A stretch of DNA of 64,000 bases from Sulfurimonas sp. (GTDB taxonomy: Bacteria > Campylobacterota > Campylobacteria > Campylobacterales > Sulfurimonadaceae). Location of the stretch: NCBI RefSeq assembly GCF_026991475.1, contig NZ_JALXBK010000047.1, positions 97,443 to 161,442 of the forward strand, in the 5' to 3' direction. The notes beneath the pieces were generated by a model, which worked only from the letters and a program-made list of their open reading frames with translations, searched no databases and was not told where the DNA came from. A program made the position numbers and the translations under genes. Positions 17,422 through 26,878 of this stretch are shown here, piece by piece; positions within the stretch are counted from its first letter, which is position 1, and every line of letters begins with the position of its first letter.

Positions 17422-18186
17422 GAGTTGAAATTTTTGCGTATAGTGCTGCACCATATTTGGATCATCATGGTAAACAGTATCGGGATGGTACACTTTCACC
17501 AGTTTTTTATAACTTTTTTTCAAAGCATCCTGAGAAGCACCTATAGGGCACTCTAAAATTGTATAAAGATGTTTGTTCGCCTCTGTTTCACTCTCTCTTG
17601 TCAAATCACCAAAACTATAATTTACAAAGTCAGAGTAGAGTTTAGACATAAAATGATTATCATAAACATAGCGTATCTGATAGTGCAAAATATGGCGTTT
17701 ATTTAAAGTTCTCTCAAGTCGCCCTTTTGCCTTGTAATCACTAACATCCACAACTAAAGATATATCTGTTCCCCGTGCAACATAAACTTCTAACTGTGAA
17801 CGTAAATAGTTTAGTACCCATACATTTGGACTATCTAGTGTAATGAGCACCGTATTTTTATCATAAGCATAGAGTTTAACGGCAACATTTTCAGGTTCTA
17901 ACTCTTTTTCTAACTCTACTCGAATTGGCTGATTGCCAAATTTTAACATGGAGCGTAAAAAAAATTCATGGTTAAAATCATATTTTTGTGCGTGATATTG
18001 ACTCAGTTTTGAGAGAAATTCAATCCGTTCATCTTGCAAATCTTCATTTCTAAATACAAGCACTGCTTTAGAGAGAAAAAGCATACTTCTTGAGTGGCGA
18101 TTTAAAAACTCTTTCATCCATGCTGCGTTTAGAGTTTCAAAGTCAGTCGTAACTAAAATAAGATTATTTCGTAAAACAATATTCAA
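17383..18186 (-). CDS. J-domain (DnaJ-like) protein
   Basis: 267-residue cytoplasmic protein with a C-terminal J domain at about 206-265. The HPD motif is at 234-236 (KVYHPDTVYHDD), with helix III near FQLLQEAYEALR. J domains stimulate the ATPase of an Hsp70. The first 200 residues contain no zinc-finger or substrate domain of classical DnaJ and match nothing I recognise, so it is a specialised co-chaperone. The order with the J domain at the C-terminus is seen in other Campylobacterota co-chaperones as far as I recall. Confidence 0.82.
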   Translation of the reverse strand: MNIVLRNNLILVTTDFETLNAAWMKEFLNRHSRSMLFLSKAVLVFRNEDLQDERIEFLSKLSQYHAQKYDFNHEFFLRSMLKFGNQPIRVELEKELEPENVAVKLYAYDKNTVLITLDSPNVWVLNYLRSQLEVYVARGTDISLVVDVSDYKAKGRLERTLNKRHILHYQIRYVYDNHFMSKLYSDFVNYSFGDLTRESETEANKHLYTILECPIGASQDALKKSYKKLVKVYHPDTVYHDDPNMVQHYTQKFQLLQEAYEALRIVS

Positions 18187-18315
18187 AACTCTATGCCCCT
18201 TACTTGGATTTTAGATTCTATTATCAACATAATTAAAGCAAATTTAGTTCCAATTTTTAACTGAAATATATTAACTAATTCAAACTACTTTCATATTTAT
18301 TATAGGAATTTTGAG

Positions 18316-18321
18316 TATAAT
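18316..18321 (+). promoter_or_regulatory. Probable -10 element of purF
   Basis: TATAAT at 18316-18321 within GAGTATAATTGCGAAC, 33 bases before the purF start. No clear -35 is visible, as is common for the housekeeping sigma factor in Campylobacterota. Confidence 0.5.
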
Positions 18322-18353
18322 TGCGAACATAATACCCTACTTAAGGATAAGAT

Positions 18354-19709
18354 TTGCGCGAAAATATGAATGAAAAGTGTGCCGTTGTTGGAATTTTTGG
18401 TCACGAAGAGGCTTCAAAATTAGCTTATTTTTCTCTACATGCCTTGCAGCATCGTGGACAAGAAGCCGCTGGAATCTCTTCTGCAGATGGACATAAAGTA
18501 CATACCATCAAAGACCGCGGGCTTGTGATGAAAGTATTTAACGAAGAGAACTTAAAGACTCTTCAAGGTAATAGTGCCATAGGTCATACAAGATACTCAA
18601 CAGCAGGTAATGACTCAATTTTGGATGCTCAACCTGTATTTGCTAGATATGATTTAGGTGAGATGGCTATAGTTCACAATGGTAATCTTACAAACGCAGA
18701 AGAGGTGAGAAATAGACTTATAAAGCGCGGTGCAATTTTTCAAACTTTTATGGATACTGAAAATCTTATTCATCTTATTGCAAAGAGTGAAAAAGAGCAT
18801 CTCCTCGATAGAATTATAGACTCTGTACAAAAAATAGAAGGTGCATTTTCACTTGTATTTTTAAGTAGAACGAAAATGTTTGCTATGCGTGACAGATTTG
18901 GTTTTCGTCCGCTAAGCCTTGGTAGACTTCCTAATGGTGGCTATATTGTTGCAAGTGAAACATGTGCATTTGATTTGGTAGGTGCAAAATTTATCCGTGA
19001 TGTAGAACCAGGAGAGTTACTTGTTTTTGAAGAGAAAAAAGAGCCTCTTAGCATCAAAATATTTGAACCAACACCAAAACATTGTATTTTTGAGTATGTC
19101 TATTTTGCTCGTCCAGACTCTTCTGTTTTTGGACAATCTGTTTATGAAACAAGAAAAAAAATGGGTAAAGAGCTCGCCCTTATTGAGCCTATCGAAGCAG
19201 ATTTAGTTATTCCTGTTCCAGATGGTGGCGTTCCTGCTGCCATTGGTTATGCACAAGAGAGTGGCATTCCTTATGAAATGGGAATTATGCGAAATCATTA
19301 CATTGGAAGAACATTCATCGAACCAACGCAAGAGATGCGTGATTTAAAAGTAAAAATGAAACTCTCACCTATGACAGACATCATTAAAGGCAAGCGCGTA
19401 ATTGTCATAGATGATTCTATTGTCCGTGGGACAACTTCACGCCGCATTATTAGAATGTTAAAAGAAGCGGGAGCGCGTGAAGTGCATATGCGTGTCTCTT
19501 CTCCTCCAACAACAGACCCCTGTTTTTATGGTGTAGATACTCCAAGTAAAGAAAATCTTATTGCCGCAAATATGACAACACAGGGAATTTGTGACTATAT
19601 TGAAGCAGATTCTCTTGCATATCTTGACGAAGCGGCACTTCTTAGAAGTGTAAACGCAACAAAAGACATCTACTGTACAGCCTGCTTTACTGGAAAATAC
19701 ATAGTTTAA
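18354..19709 (+). CDS. purF: Amidophosphoribosyltransferase
   Basis: First enzyme of purine synthesis; it makes phosphoribosylamine from PRPP and glutamine. The N-terminal glutaminase domain begins CAVVGIFGHEE, so a short propeptide must be removed to free the cysteine nucleophile. The PRPP loop is VIVIDDSIVRGTTSRR. Cysteines that match the iron-sulfur ligands of the Bacillus-type enzyme are seen in HCIFEYVYFARPDS, TDPCFYG and CTACFTGKY. AAGGA stands 6 bases before the TTG at 18354; an ATG follows at 18366, so either start is possible. The stop overlaps the next gene's ATG by one base (TAATG). Confidence 0.95.
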   Translation: MRENMNEKCAVVGIFGHEEASKLAYFSLHALQHRGQEAAGISSADGHKVHTIKDRGLVMKVFNEENLKTLQGNSAIGHTRYSTAGNDSILDAQPVFARYDLGEMAIVHNGNLTNAEEVRNRLIKRGAIFQTFMDTENLIHLIAKSEKEHLLDRIIDSVQKIEGAFSLVFLSRTKMFAMRDRFGFRPLSLGRLPNGGYIVASETCAFDLVGAKFIRDVEPGELLVFEEKKEPLSIKIFEPTPKHCIFEYVYFARPDSSVFGQSVYETRKKMGKELALIEPIEADLVIPVPDGGVPAAIGYAQESGIPYEMGIMRNHYIGRTFIEPTQEMRDLKVKMKLSPMTDIIKGKRVIVIDDSIVRGTTSRRIIRMLKEAGAREVHMRVSSPPTTDPCFYGVDTPSKENLIAANMTTQGICDYIEADSLAYLDEAALLRSVNATKDIYCTACFTGKYIV

Positions 19710-20668
19710 TGCAGCAAATATATACCTTTGGAAGCTACTTAAAAAATAAATTTGGTGTCAAAGTTTACAAAGTTGGCATCAATATTTCAGGTTTTACCTG
19801 CCCAAATATTGATGGCACAGTTGCACGTGGTGGCTGTACATTTTGTGAAAACGACTCTTTTTCTGCAAGTACAGACGAAGTCAAAGAGCTTAAAGGTTTT
19901 CATCTCAATCTTGACTCTAAAGAAAATCCTTTCTTGGAAAAACAGCTCAAACAACTTGAACTTCAATTTGATGCTATTTCAAAGCGTCAGGCACAAGAGT
20001 ATAAGGCTGAAAAGTTTTTAGTCTATTTTCAATCTTTTACAAATACATATGCCCCGTTTGAGACGCTCAAAGCACTTTATGACAAAGCACTCTCGTTTGA
20101 CAATGTGGTCGGTTTAAGTATCGGTACACGTTCTGATAGTATTACAGATGAGACCCTAGAATACCTGAGTGAACTAGCAAAAACAAAAGAGATTTGGATA
20201 GAGTTTGGCATACAATCTGTTTATGATGAAACACTCAATAAAATAAATCGTGGACATGATGCACAAAATGTAAAAGAGTGGATAATCAAATCCAAAGATG
20301 CAGGTCTCAATGTCTGTGGACATCTCATCTTTGGTCTTCCTGATGAAACGCAAGAGATGATGCTTGAAACCTCAAAGGAAGCATACGCATGGGGCATTGA
20401 TTCTGTTAAGTATCATCCACTCTATGTAGTAAAAAAGACAGCACTTGCAAATGACTTTATGCGTGCTGCATTTACTCCTATTAGCGAAGAACTCTATCTT
20501 GACACTTTAGTCAAATCAATACAGATGAAACCAAAAAATGTCAATGTCCAAAGAGTAACAGCAGGAATTGATGATGATTCTCTACTTGCACCTCAATGGT
20601 GTAGAAATAAAAATCAACAAGTAAAACACATAAATGCAGCACTTAAAAAAGTAGGACTAAAATATTAA
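19709..20668 (+). CDS. Radical SAM protein of the YhcC family
   Basis: 319-residue radical S-adenosylmethionine enzyme of the TIGR01212/YhcC type. The cluster ligands occur as C-x12-C-x2-C in SGFTCPNIDGTVARGGCTFC. Further typical elements are FQSFTNTYAP, VGLSIGTRSDS and WIEFGIQSVYD. Its reaction is not firmly known; relatives are linked to tRNA or metabolite modification. It is translationally coupled to purF through a one-base overlap and ends convergent with the DUF2393 pair, sharing 4 bases. Confidence 0.88.
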   Translation: MQQIYTFGSYLKNKFGVKVYKVGINISGFTCPNIDGTVARGGCTFCENDSFSASTDEVKELKGFHLNLDSKENPFLEKQLKQLELQFDAISKRQAQEYKAEKFLVYFQSFTNTYAPFETLKALYDKALSFDNVVGLSIGTRSDSITDETLEYLSELAKTKEIWIEFGIQSVYDETLNKINRGHDAQNVKEWIIKSKDAGLNVCGHLIFGLPDETQEMMLETSKEAYAWGIDSVKYHPLYVVKKTALANDFMRAAFTPISEELYLDTLVKSIQMKPKNVNVQRVTAGIDDDSLLAPQWCRNKNQQVKHINAALKKVGLKY

Positions 20669-21213
20669 TGTGCCGTAAGTTGTGTAAACTGCGCTACACT
20701 TCTAAAATATGGTGGAAACCTAAAATAGACATAAAATTGATGTGCATGACCAGGTTTTAAATTACGAGCAACAACAAACTTTTTTACAAGTGTCTGTGGC
20801 TTACTCTTATCAATTCCAAAACTACCTGTAAAAAAATCTAAAAATCCACTTGGCTTGTAAAAATTTCCACCTTTTACGTTCCCTGTAACATGCCCTTTAT
20901 TTACTAATTTAATCTCAAGAGTAACCTTTCCAATAGGATACTTTCCTACATTTTTCACTATGCCCGTGTAAGAAATACGTTCCAAACTCAGTAGCCTACT
21001 GTTCTTAAGATCATACAATTTTACATGTTTAGTATATTTATCTACCACAAAAATAGAAAAAACTGCCATAAAAACAGTAATAAGTGTCACTGTAAAAAGC
21101 ATAGAATACATCATCTTTTGGTTTTTCTCTTTCATTGCGCGAATAATACCTATTATAAACATCACAAAAATAACAATTAGCACCATATAGTGCCATACAT
21201 TAAATGAACTCAT
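20665..21213 (-). CDS. DUF2393 membrane protein (downstream copy)
   Basis: 182-residue protein with two N-terminal membrane helices (about 8-26 and 35-57) and a periplasmic beta-rich domain (RISYTGIVKNVGKYPIGKV) of the DUF2393 type, a family that I know mainly from Campylobacterota. I chose the ATG at 21213, which overlaps the stop of the upstream copy by 4 bases (ATGA) with AGGAG 10 bases before it; a TTG at 21219 is also in frame. Function is unknown. The two copies are adjacent and probably form a complex. Confidence 0.78.
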   Translation of the reverse strand: MSSFNVWHYMVLIVIFVMFIIGIIRAMKEKNQKMMYSMLFTVTLITVFMAVFSIFVVDKYTKHVKLYDLKNSRLLSLERISYTGIVKNVGKYPIGKVTLEIKLVNKGHVTGNVKGGNFYKPSGFLDFFTGSFGIDKSKPQTLVKKFVVARNLKPGHAHQFYVYFRFPPYFRSVAQFTQLTAH

Positions 21214-21722
21214 CTGCAACTAGCTCCTAGAGTAAGATTGTACTCCTTAGAGTATCTAAAAGGCTCTACAAAGAGCTTAAATTCTCTTGTTGTACCTTTG
21301 GGTATGTTATGCAAAATAAGAGCGCTGCGTTTAAGCGGTTTTATTTTATAAATATAATTTTTTAATCTGTTAGATGTAGATTTATAAACAGTAGCAACAA
21401 CCTTACACTCTGTAAAATTAAACTTCGACTCATTACTAAGCGTTGCATGTACGACAATGGCATCCACAAAGTTAAGCTTCTTTTGCGAAATAAGTTTTGT
21501 GGAGTTTTTAAAAAGGTATTTGTGTAGCTCAATATAACCTACAGTCGGACCTGCAATTAAAAAAGTGAAGCCTAGCAAAACAAAAAAAATAACAATGCCA
21601 AGCCTGTTTCGCAGTAAAATCGCAAGGATTATAAAGAGTAAAAAAAGAGTAAATGCAACGCCAAAAAGTATGTAATCATAAATTAAAAGATGGTGTACAA
21701 AAGCGAGGATTTTCTCTTTCAT
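21210..21722 (-). CDS. DUF2393 membrane protein (upstream copy)
   Basis: 170-residue partner of the downstream DUF2393 protein. It has two N-terminal membrane helices (about 14-36 and 41-62) and a periplasmic beta domain (VDAIVVHATLSNESKFNFTE, ILHNIPKGTTREFKLFVEPF). It lies 8 bases after hisIE and is probably part of the leftward run ilvE, SPFH gene, hisIE, DUF2393 pair. Function is unknown. Confidence 0.78.
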   Translation of the reverse strand: MKEKILAFVHHLLIYDYILFGVAFTLFLLFIILAILLRNRLGIVIFFVLLGFTFLIAGPTVGYIELHKYLFKNSTKLISQKKLNFVDAIVVHATLSNESKFNFTECKVVATVYKSTSNRLKNYIYKIKPLKRSALILHNIPKGTTREFKLFVEPFRYSKEYNLTLGASCR

Positions 21723-21730
21723 ATAAGTCT

Positions 21731-22411
21731 CTAATCTTCTCTTGAGTTCTTCTCAGCAATGCCACTCATATCAAATCTACGAGCAAGCTCTTGCTTAATT
21801 CTATCTGGTGAAATATTTTTTGAAGCAAGTGCGACAAGCATATGATAGGTCAAATCTGCAGCTTCATAGACCATTTCATGCTCATCATTATCTTTATGTG
21901 CAAAACAGTACTCACCAGCCTCTTCTACAACTTTTTTAAGTATAGTGTTTTCACCTTTACTTAAAAGTTTTGCAGTCCATGAAGTTTTTGGATCTGCATT
22001 TTTACGCTCTTGAATCGTATGATAAAGCGTGTCTATAACCCCATAGGCCTCTTGTGTATCTACCTCAACTTTAGTAGTGATGTCACCACTTTCAAGCTCT
22101 GTAAAGAAACATGATTTACGCCCAGTATGACACGCTACACCATTTTGTTTTACTTTAATAAGTAGAGTATCATTATCACAATCAATAAAAAAAGATTTTA
22201 TCTCTTGTGTATGTCCACTACTCTCACCCTTTTTCCAAATGCGTTGTTTACTTCTTGAAAAGTAGTGTGCAATTTTTGTTGTAAGTGAAAGTTCTAAGGC
22301 CTCTTTGTCCATATATGCCATCATTAAAACTTCATTCGAACCACTCTCCTGCACAATCACAGGAAGAAGCTCTTGTTTATCCCAATCAACTCTATTTAAT
22401 ATCTCTTGCAT
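21731..22411 (-). CDS. hisIE: Bifunctional phosphoribosyl-AMP cyclohydrolase/phosphoribosyl-ATP pyrophosphatase
   Basis: 226-residue fusion that catalyses steps two and three of histidine synthesis. The N-terminal HisI domain (about 1-115) has MMAYMDKEAL, WKKGESSGHTQ, DCDNDTLLIKV and the zinc motif CHTGRKSCFF. The C-terminal HisE domain (about 120-220) has KVVEEAGEYCFA and EMVYEAADLTYHMLVAL. It follows the SPFH-protein gene by two bases. Confidence 0.95.
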   Translation of the reverse strand: MQEILNRVDWDKQELLPVIVQESGSNEVLMMAYMDKEALELSLTTKIAHYFSRSKQRIWKKGESSGHTQEIKSFFIDCDNDTLLIKVKQNGVACHTGRKSCFFTELESGDITTKVEVDTQEAYGVIDTLYHTIQERKNADPKTSWTAKLLSKGENTILKKVVEEAGEYCFAHKDNDEHEMVYEAADLTYHMLVALASKNISPDRIKQELARRFDMSGIAEKNSRED

Positions 22412-22413
22412 CT

Positions 22414-23532
22414 CTATTTAGCCGTTGTTCTTTGTTTTATATCTTTTGTATCTACCCAAATATTTGGAGTAGAACCACCAGGAGTTAAGAAGATTTTAGC
22501 ATCTTTATTCACACGAAGAGCATCATTAAACTGACCTTGAACTTGCATCTGTTTAAGCTCAAGAAGTTTACTTGTTAATGATTTTGCAATAAGTAAGTTC
22601 GCTTTTGCCTGTGCATCTGCATTTATAGTAATGGCATCTGCCTTACCTTTTGCCTCAATTCTTGCTTGATCAGCTACACCTTGTGCTTGTGCTGCTTTTT
22701 TAAGTGCCTCTTGTTTTGCTCGTTGCACATCTTGCTCTGCTTTTTGAACCTCTTGTTTTGCGATCTGAACTCTTTCTATTTGGTCTTTTACTTTTGCAGG
22801 TAAAATAATATCACGAAGTTGAACTGATTGTAAAATAACAGGAGTATTTTTTAGACTTGCAATATTTTTTCTCAAACCTGCTTCAATCTCTGCTGCAATC
22901 TTATCACGGATCATAGGAAGAGATTCTGCATCATACTGACCAATAACATTACGAACAACATCACGCACAACTGGATTTATAATTTTATCTTCCCAGCTAA
23001 AACCCCAGTTTGAAATCGTCTGTGCAGCAAACTGTGCATTTAATCTATACTGTACTGTTAATTCAATAGAAACAGGAAGCCCACGCTTATCAAGCACAGT
23101 AACAGCAGGTTTAGAAACAATTCCTGACTCTCGCCCTGAATTTACCTCTATATGTGAAGCATAGTTGATTATACGAACTTTTGTATCTACTCTATAAACT
23201 TTTTGAATCACAGGAATAATAAAATGCAATCCTGGCAGAAGTGCCTGCTCTTGATACCTACCATTTGTACTTAAAATCCCACGCTCACCCTCTTGTACAA
23301 TAGTAAAAGGTTTAGCAAGTAGTAATACAAGAATAATACCAATGATTACATATATAGCAGCAGCTTTGCCTCCACCAAAATTAAAGTCTAAATTTGGCAT
23401 TTGCGGCCCTTTAGGTCCGTTACCATTGCCACCACTAGAGTTTGACTGCTTATTAAAACCGCCTCCCTCACTCTTCTTTTTATTAAAGTAATCGTTCATA
23501 TCTGAAGCCATAAGTATATTCTCTTCTTTCAT
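22414..23532 (-). CDS. SPFH/prohibitin-family membrane protein (HflK/HflC-like)
   Basis: 372-residue protein with a Gly/Asn-rich cytoplasmic N-terminus (to about residue 52), one membrane helix (about 55-73) and an SPFH domain starting at VQEGERGILSTNGRYQEQALLPG. The helical region after about 250 is rich in Ala, Lys and Gln (QIAKQEVQKAEQDVQRAKQ) and forms the coiled coil typical of prohibitin-type ring assemblies. Such rings scaffold membrane proteases such as FtsH. The start at 23532 has AGGAAC just upstream. It sits 12 bases after ilvE. Confidence 0.88.
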   Translation of the reverse strand: MKEENILMASDMNDYFNKKKSEGGGFNKQSNSSGGNGNGPKGPQMPNLDFNFGGGKAAAIYVIIGIILVLLLAKPFTIVQEGERGILSTNGRYQEQALLPGLHFIIPVIQKVYRVDTKVRIINYASHIEVNSGRESGIVSKPAVTVLDKRGLPVSIELTVQYRLNAQFAAQTISNWGFSWEDKIINPVVRDVVRNVIGQYDAESLPMIRDKIAAEIEAGLRKNIASLKNTPVILQSVQLRDIILPAKVKDQIERVQIAKQEVQKAEQDVQRAKQEALKKAAQAQGVADQARIEAKGKADAITINADAQAKANLLIAKSLTSKLLELKQMQVQGQFNDALRVNKDAKIFLTPGGSTPNIWVDTKDIKQRTTAK

Positions 23533-23544
23533 TTAAGTTCCTAG

Positions 23545-24471
23545 TTACACAGCATCAACATATGTTAAGTAGTGCTCATATTTTTTATTTCTACCAAAAA
23601 CAATATCAAAGTATTCACTTTGAATAATTGCTGTAATTTCACCACGTGAGCCACAACCAATCTCTCTTGCATCAACAAGAGCAATAGGTGTAATCTCAGC
23701 AGCAGTTCCCGTTAAGAATGCCTCATCTGCAACATAAACCTCTTCTCTTGTAATCCTACGACGAGTTACTTTATAACCCATATCTGTAGCCATTTCAATA
23801 ACCATTTTTTGTGTAATTGATGCAAGAGCATTATCACTTGGAGGTGTAATTATCTCACCATCTTTTATCATAAAAAATGAAGCGCCACTTGCTTCTGCAA
23901 CATAACCTTGATCATCAAGCAGAAGTGCTTCATCATAACCAGCATCTATTGCTTCATATTTTGCCATTTGAGAGTTTAAGTAGTTTGCCGTAGCCTTTGC
24001 TTTGCCCATATTTGAAGTATTTGCAGGTCTTGTCATAGAGACAATTTTTAGTCTAATTCCTTTACGCATTCCCTCTTCACCAAGGTAAGCACCCCACTCC
24101 CATGCCGCTACTGCAGTCTCAACAGGTGCATCTTTATGGTAAAGTCCCATAACACCATACCCTAAAAATGAAAAAGGACGAAGATATACATTGTCACCTG
24201 TAAATTCATTTTTACGAACAAGCTCAATTTGTGCAAGATTTAACTCTTCTACACTATAAGGAATATTAATCATAGTCATTTTAGCTGATTCTTTCAGGCG
24301 TTTCGTATGATCATTCAAACGAAAAATCGCATATCCTCTATCTGTTTTATATGCCTTAGTTCCCTCAATAACACCATTTCCATAATGAATTGTATGTGTT
24401 AGTACATGTACTTTAGCATCTTCCCATGCAACAAATTTTCCATTCATCCAAATATATTTGGCTGCGTCCAT
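23545..24471 (-). CDS. ilvE: Branched-chain amino acid aminotransferase
   Basis: 308-residue class IV PLP aminotransferase for the last step of valine, leucine and isoleucine synthesis. Family landmarks are WMNGKFVAWEDAKVHVLTHTIHYG, GVIEGTKAY, the lysine in NMGKAKATANYLNSQMAKYEA that should hold PLP, EALLLDDQGYVAEASGAS and FLTGTAAEITPI. It heads the leftward run that continues with the SPFH gene and hisIE. Confidence 0.94.
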   Translation of the reverse strand: MDAAKYIWMNGKFVAWEDAKVHVLTHTIHYGNGVIEGTKAYKTDRGYAIFRLNDHTKRLKESAKMTMINIPYSVEELNLAQIELVRKNEFTGDNVYLRPFSFLGYGVMGLYHKDAPVETAVAAWEWGAYLGEEGMRKGIRLKIVSMTRPANTSNMGKAKATANYLNSQMAKYEAIDAGYDEALLLDDQGYVAEASGASFFMIKDGEIITPPSDNALASITQKMVIEMATDMGYKVTRRRITREEVYVADEAFLTGTAAEITPIALVDAREIGCGSRGEITAIIQSEYFDIVFGRNKKYEHYLTYVDAV

Positions 24472-24589
24472 AAAAATTCTCCAGTTATTATAATAATTGC
24501 TATTTTATCCAAAATGATATTTATATTGTATTAACTATTAAGTAAAAACTCATTATAATTCTCTTTAATAATAAATATTAGGAAAACAT

Positions 24590-25753
24590 GTGAGTCAATA
24601 CGCAAACTACAAAGAGATAGACCAAGCACAACTGCAAAAAGATATAGATGATATTAAGAAAACACTTAAAGTAGGACAAAAAGATTTTGAACATCTTTTG
24701 AAGTTAGAGAAATGGGGGAGATTTGCAACTATTTTAGGATTTATACTTATTGCAGCAGTCACAATATTCAGTAGTTATAATTCAGGTATTTCACTTTTTG
24801 ATTTTTGGTTTTTTGGAACTTTTGGTGCATTTTTAATTGGGATTGGGAATGTCGCACGCTGGTCAAATGTAACACATCCAATACTCCATGGTGCTTATGA
24901 TAAAGTACCAAATATTCCTCACAGATACACTAAAGCTGGATTTGCAGCAGGAAATCGCAGATATATTGATTGGCTTGACTGGATAACACCTGATGCTTGG
25001 GCATATGAGCATAACATAATGCATCACTACCATTTAGGAGAACTAGACGACCCTGATAATGTTGAAAAAAATCTTGAATGGCTCCATAAAGCTAAAGTTC
25101 CTATGTGGATGAAGTATGCAGTTGTTTATTTATTTGCAGGTATGTGGAAACTCGCATACTATGCTCCAAATACACAAAGAATTTTAGCAAACAAAGAGAA
25201 TAAAACTATGAATGATCCACGAAGTCAAAAGTATGACTTCTCTCCTTTTACTAAAAAAGGACGTGAACTTTGGACACAGTATCTTCTACCTTATGGAGTT
25301 TTTCAATTTATCTTTTTACCACTACTATTTTTACCATTTGGATGGGGTGCAGTTGGTACTGCGTTTGGCTTTTTAGTACTTGGTGAACTTTTTGCGAATT
25401 TACACTCATTTTTGGTCATTGTTCCAAATCATTCAGCAGAAGATATTTACCAATTTTCAACACCGCATAAAACGCAAGGAGAGTACTATCTGCGTCAAAT
25501 TATGGGAAGTGTGAATTACAACACTGGTACAGATATGATAGACTTTTTACATGGATTTTTAAACTACCAAGTTGAGCATCATCTTTTTCCAAATATGCCG
25601 CACTCATTCTACCAAGATATGCAGCCAATAGTAAAAGATATATGTAAAAAGCATAATTTGGAGTATAGACAAGAGTCTGTTTGGAAGAGATTTTTTATGA
25701 CTATTGAACTAATGGTTGGAAACACAAAAGTCTTACGAGTCGAAGGGGTTTAG
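24590..25753 (+). CDS. Membrane fatty-acid desaturase (387 residues)
   Basis: Di-iron membrane desaturase. The histidine clusters are HPILHG (weak first box), HNIMHHYHLG (second) and QVEHHLFPNMPH (third). It has hydrophobic pairs at about 45-85, 170-190 and 225-260. The start is GTG (MSQYANYKEI) with AGGAAAA about 6-7 bases upstream; the ATG one base out of register reads ATGTGA and is immediately closed. It would introduce double bonds into acyl chains of lipids and so adjust membrane fluidity. It converges on a second desaturase, with stops overlapping by 4 bases. Confidence 0.85.
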   Translation: MSQYANYKEIDQAQLQKDIDDIKKTLKVGQKDFEHLLKLEKWGRFATILGFILIAAVTIFSSYNSGISLFDFWFFGTFGAFLIGIGNVARWSNVTHPILHGAYDKVPNIPHRYTKAGFAAGNRRYIDWLDWITPDAWAYEHNIMHHYHLGELDDPDNVEKNLEWLHKAKVPMWMKYAVVYLFAGMWKLAYYAPNTQRILANKENKTMNDPRSQKYDFSPFTKKGRELWTQYLLPYGVFQFIFLPLLFLPFGWGAVGTAFGFLVLGELFANLHSFLVIVPNHSAEDIYQFSTPHKTQGEYYLRQIMGSVNYNTGTDMIDFLHGFLNYQVEHHLFPNMPHSFYQDMQPIVKDICKKHNLEYRQESVWKRFFMTIELMVGNTKVLRVEGV

Positions 25754-26727
25754 TACTTCTTCAACTCACTGTTTATCTGCACATACGCCTCTAAAATTCC
25801 CGTCTCAAAATAATCAATATTGTATTTTTTTGCAAACTCTTTTGTAATCTTTTGTACTTTTAAAAGATTAAATCGTGGTGCTTTTGGAAAGAGATGATGT
25901 TCTATTTGAGTGTTGAGTCCTCCATAAAACCAGTGTACAATCATACCACCACGTAAAGAACGTGAACCTCGCATCTGCAACTCCATCCATGAGAGCTTAC
26001 TGCCTACTTCATTATCAAAAACTTCACATCCTAAATGATTGGTAATAAACCCAAACGCAAGCCATGGAGAGAGTGTAAAATTCAGCGTCAATGCGACAAT
26101 AATAGCCTCACTTAAAGGCAGAAAATAAAATACAGGTCCCCAAATAAGTGGCCAATGTAGCAGCATTAAAGAAAACTCTCCCCATTTTTTACGCTTAATT
26201 ACAAAATTATATGACTGTGCAACAAACGCAGGATACATAAAAAACATGGCACCCCAAAAAACCAAATACTTTGTTTTTTTCAGCCAAGCTTTATTACCTT
26301 TTTTATGTGTAAAAGCACCATCCATTGCATTTATATCTACATCTTTTTCGATAATATTACACCAAGTATGGTGATTGACATTATGTTTAAAATCCCACCA
26401 AGAAGAGGAGTTACTTAAAATGATTGCAGAAAAAGGATAACTCAGTTTAAAAGAGAGTGCTTTGTCTTTAAAATATTGTCTATGAAGAATATCGTGAGAA
26501 ACAAAAACAGCGCGTGTAAAAACCAGACTCATAAAGAGACCTAAAAGAATACTTTTGTACGGATAGGCAATATTGATTGCATTCCAATGAAACAACGCAT
26601 AATAGATAAATGCCATACTTATAATGATAGCAAGCATCTCAACACTACCTCGAATAGGAACTCTATTTAAAAGCCCAGCCTCTCGTACCTCTTGTTTTAA
26701 CTCTTCAAACATCTCTTTAGACATCAC
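25750..26727 (-). CDS. Membrane fatty-acid desaturase (325 residues)
   Basis: Second desaturase, facing the first. Its boxes are HDILHRQYF, HNVNHHTWCN and QIEHHLFPKAP, a full set of di-iron ligands. Membrane helices are predicted near 30-68, 150-170 and 185-225. The two proteins are clearly related in their third box but differ enough that they probably act at different positions or on different lipids. The start ATG at 26727 could also be the next codon (MSKEMFEEL). Confidence 0.85.
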   Translation of the reverse strand: MMSKEMFEELKQEVREAGLLNRVPIRGSVEMLAIIISMAFIYYALFHWNAINIAYPYKSILLGLFMSLVFTRAVFVSHDILHRQYFKDKALSFKLSYPFSAIILSNSSSWWDFKHNVNHHTWCNIIEKDVDINAMDGAFTHKKGNKAWLKKTKYLVFWGAMFFMYPAFVAQSYNFVIKRKKWGEFSLMLLHWPLIWGPVFYFLPLSEAIIVALTLNFTLSPWLAFGFITNHLGCEVFDNEVGSKLSWMELQMRGSRSLRGGMIVHWFYGGLNTQIEHHLFPKAPRFNLLKVQKITKEFAKKYNIDYFETGILEAYVQINSELKKY

Positions 26728-26801
26728 TCAATCCCCCATATTTCGAATAAGGAGTTATAATAACTTTAATTTGCTGAAATAATAGAATAAAAGATGAAAG
26801 A

Positions 26802-26832
26802 AGAGTGGCAAAGCTAAAAAGCTTCACACTCT
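26802..26832 (-). terminator. Candidate terminator after the Pho-regulated porin gene
   Basis: Hairpin of two stacked helices: AGAGTG (26802-26807) with CACTCT (26827-26832), and AAGCT (26811-26815) with AGCTT (26820-26824) round an AAAA loop. On the minus strand it follows the porin stop by 47 bases and is trailed by TCTTTCATCTTTTATT. Confidence 0.55.
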
Positions 26833-26878
26833 ATAAGGAGAAAATGAAATTTGAAATTTGTTTATAATAAATAGATTT

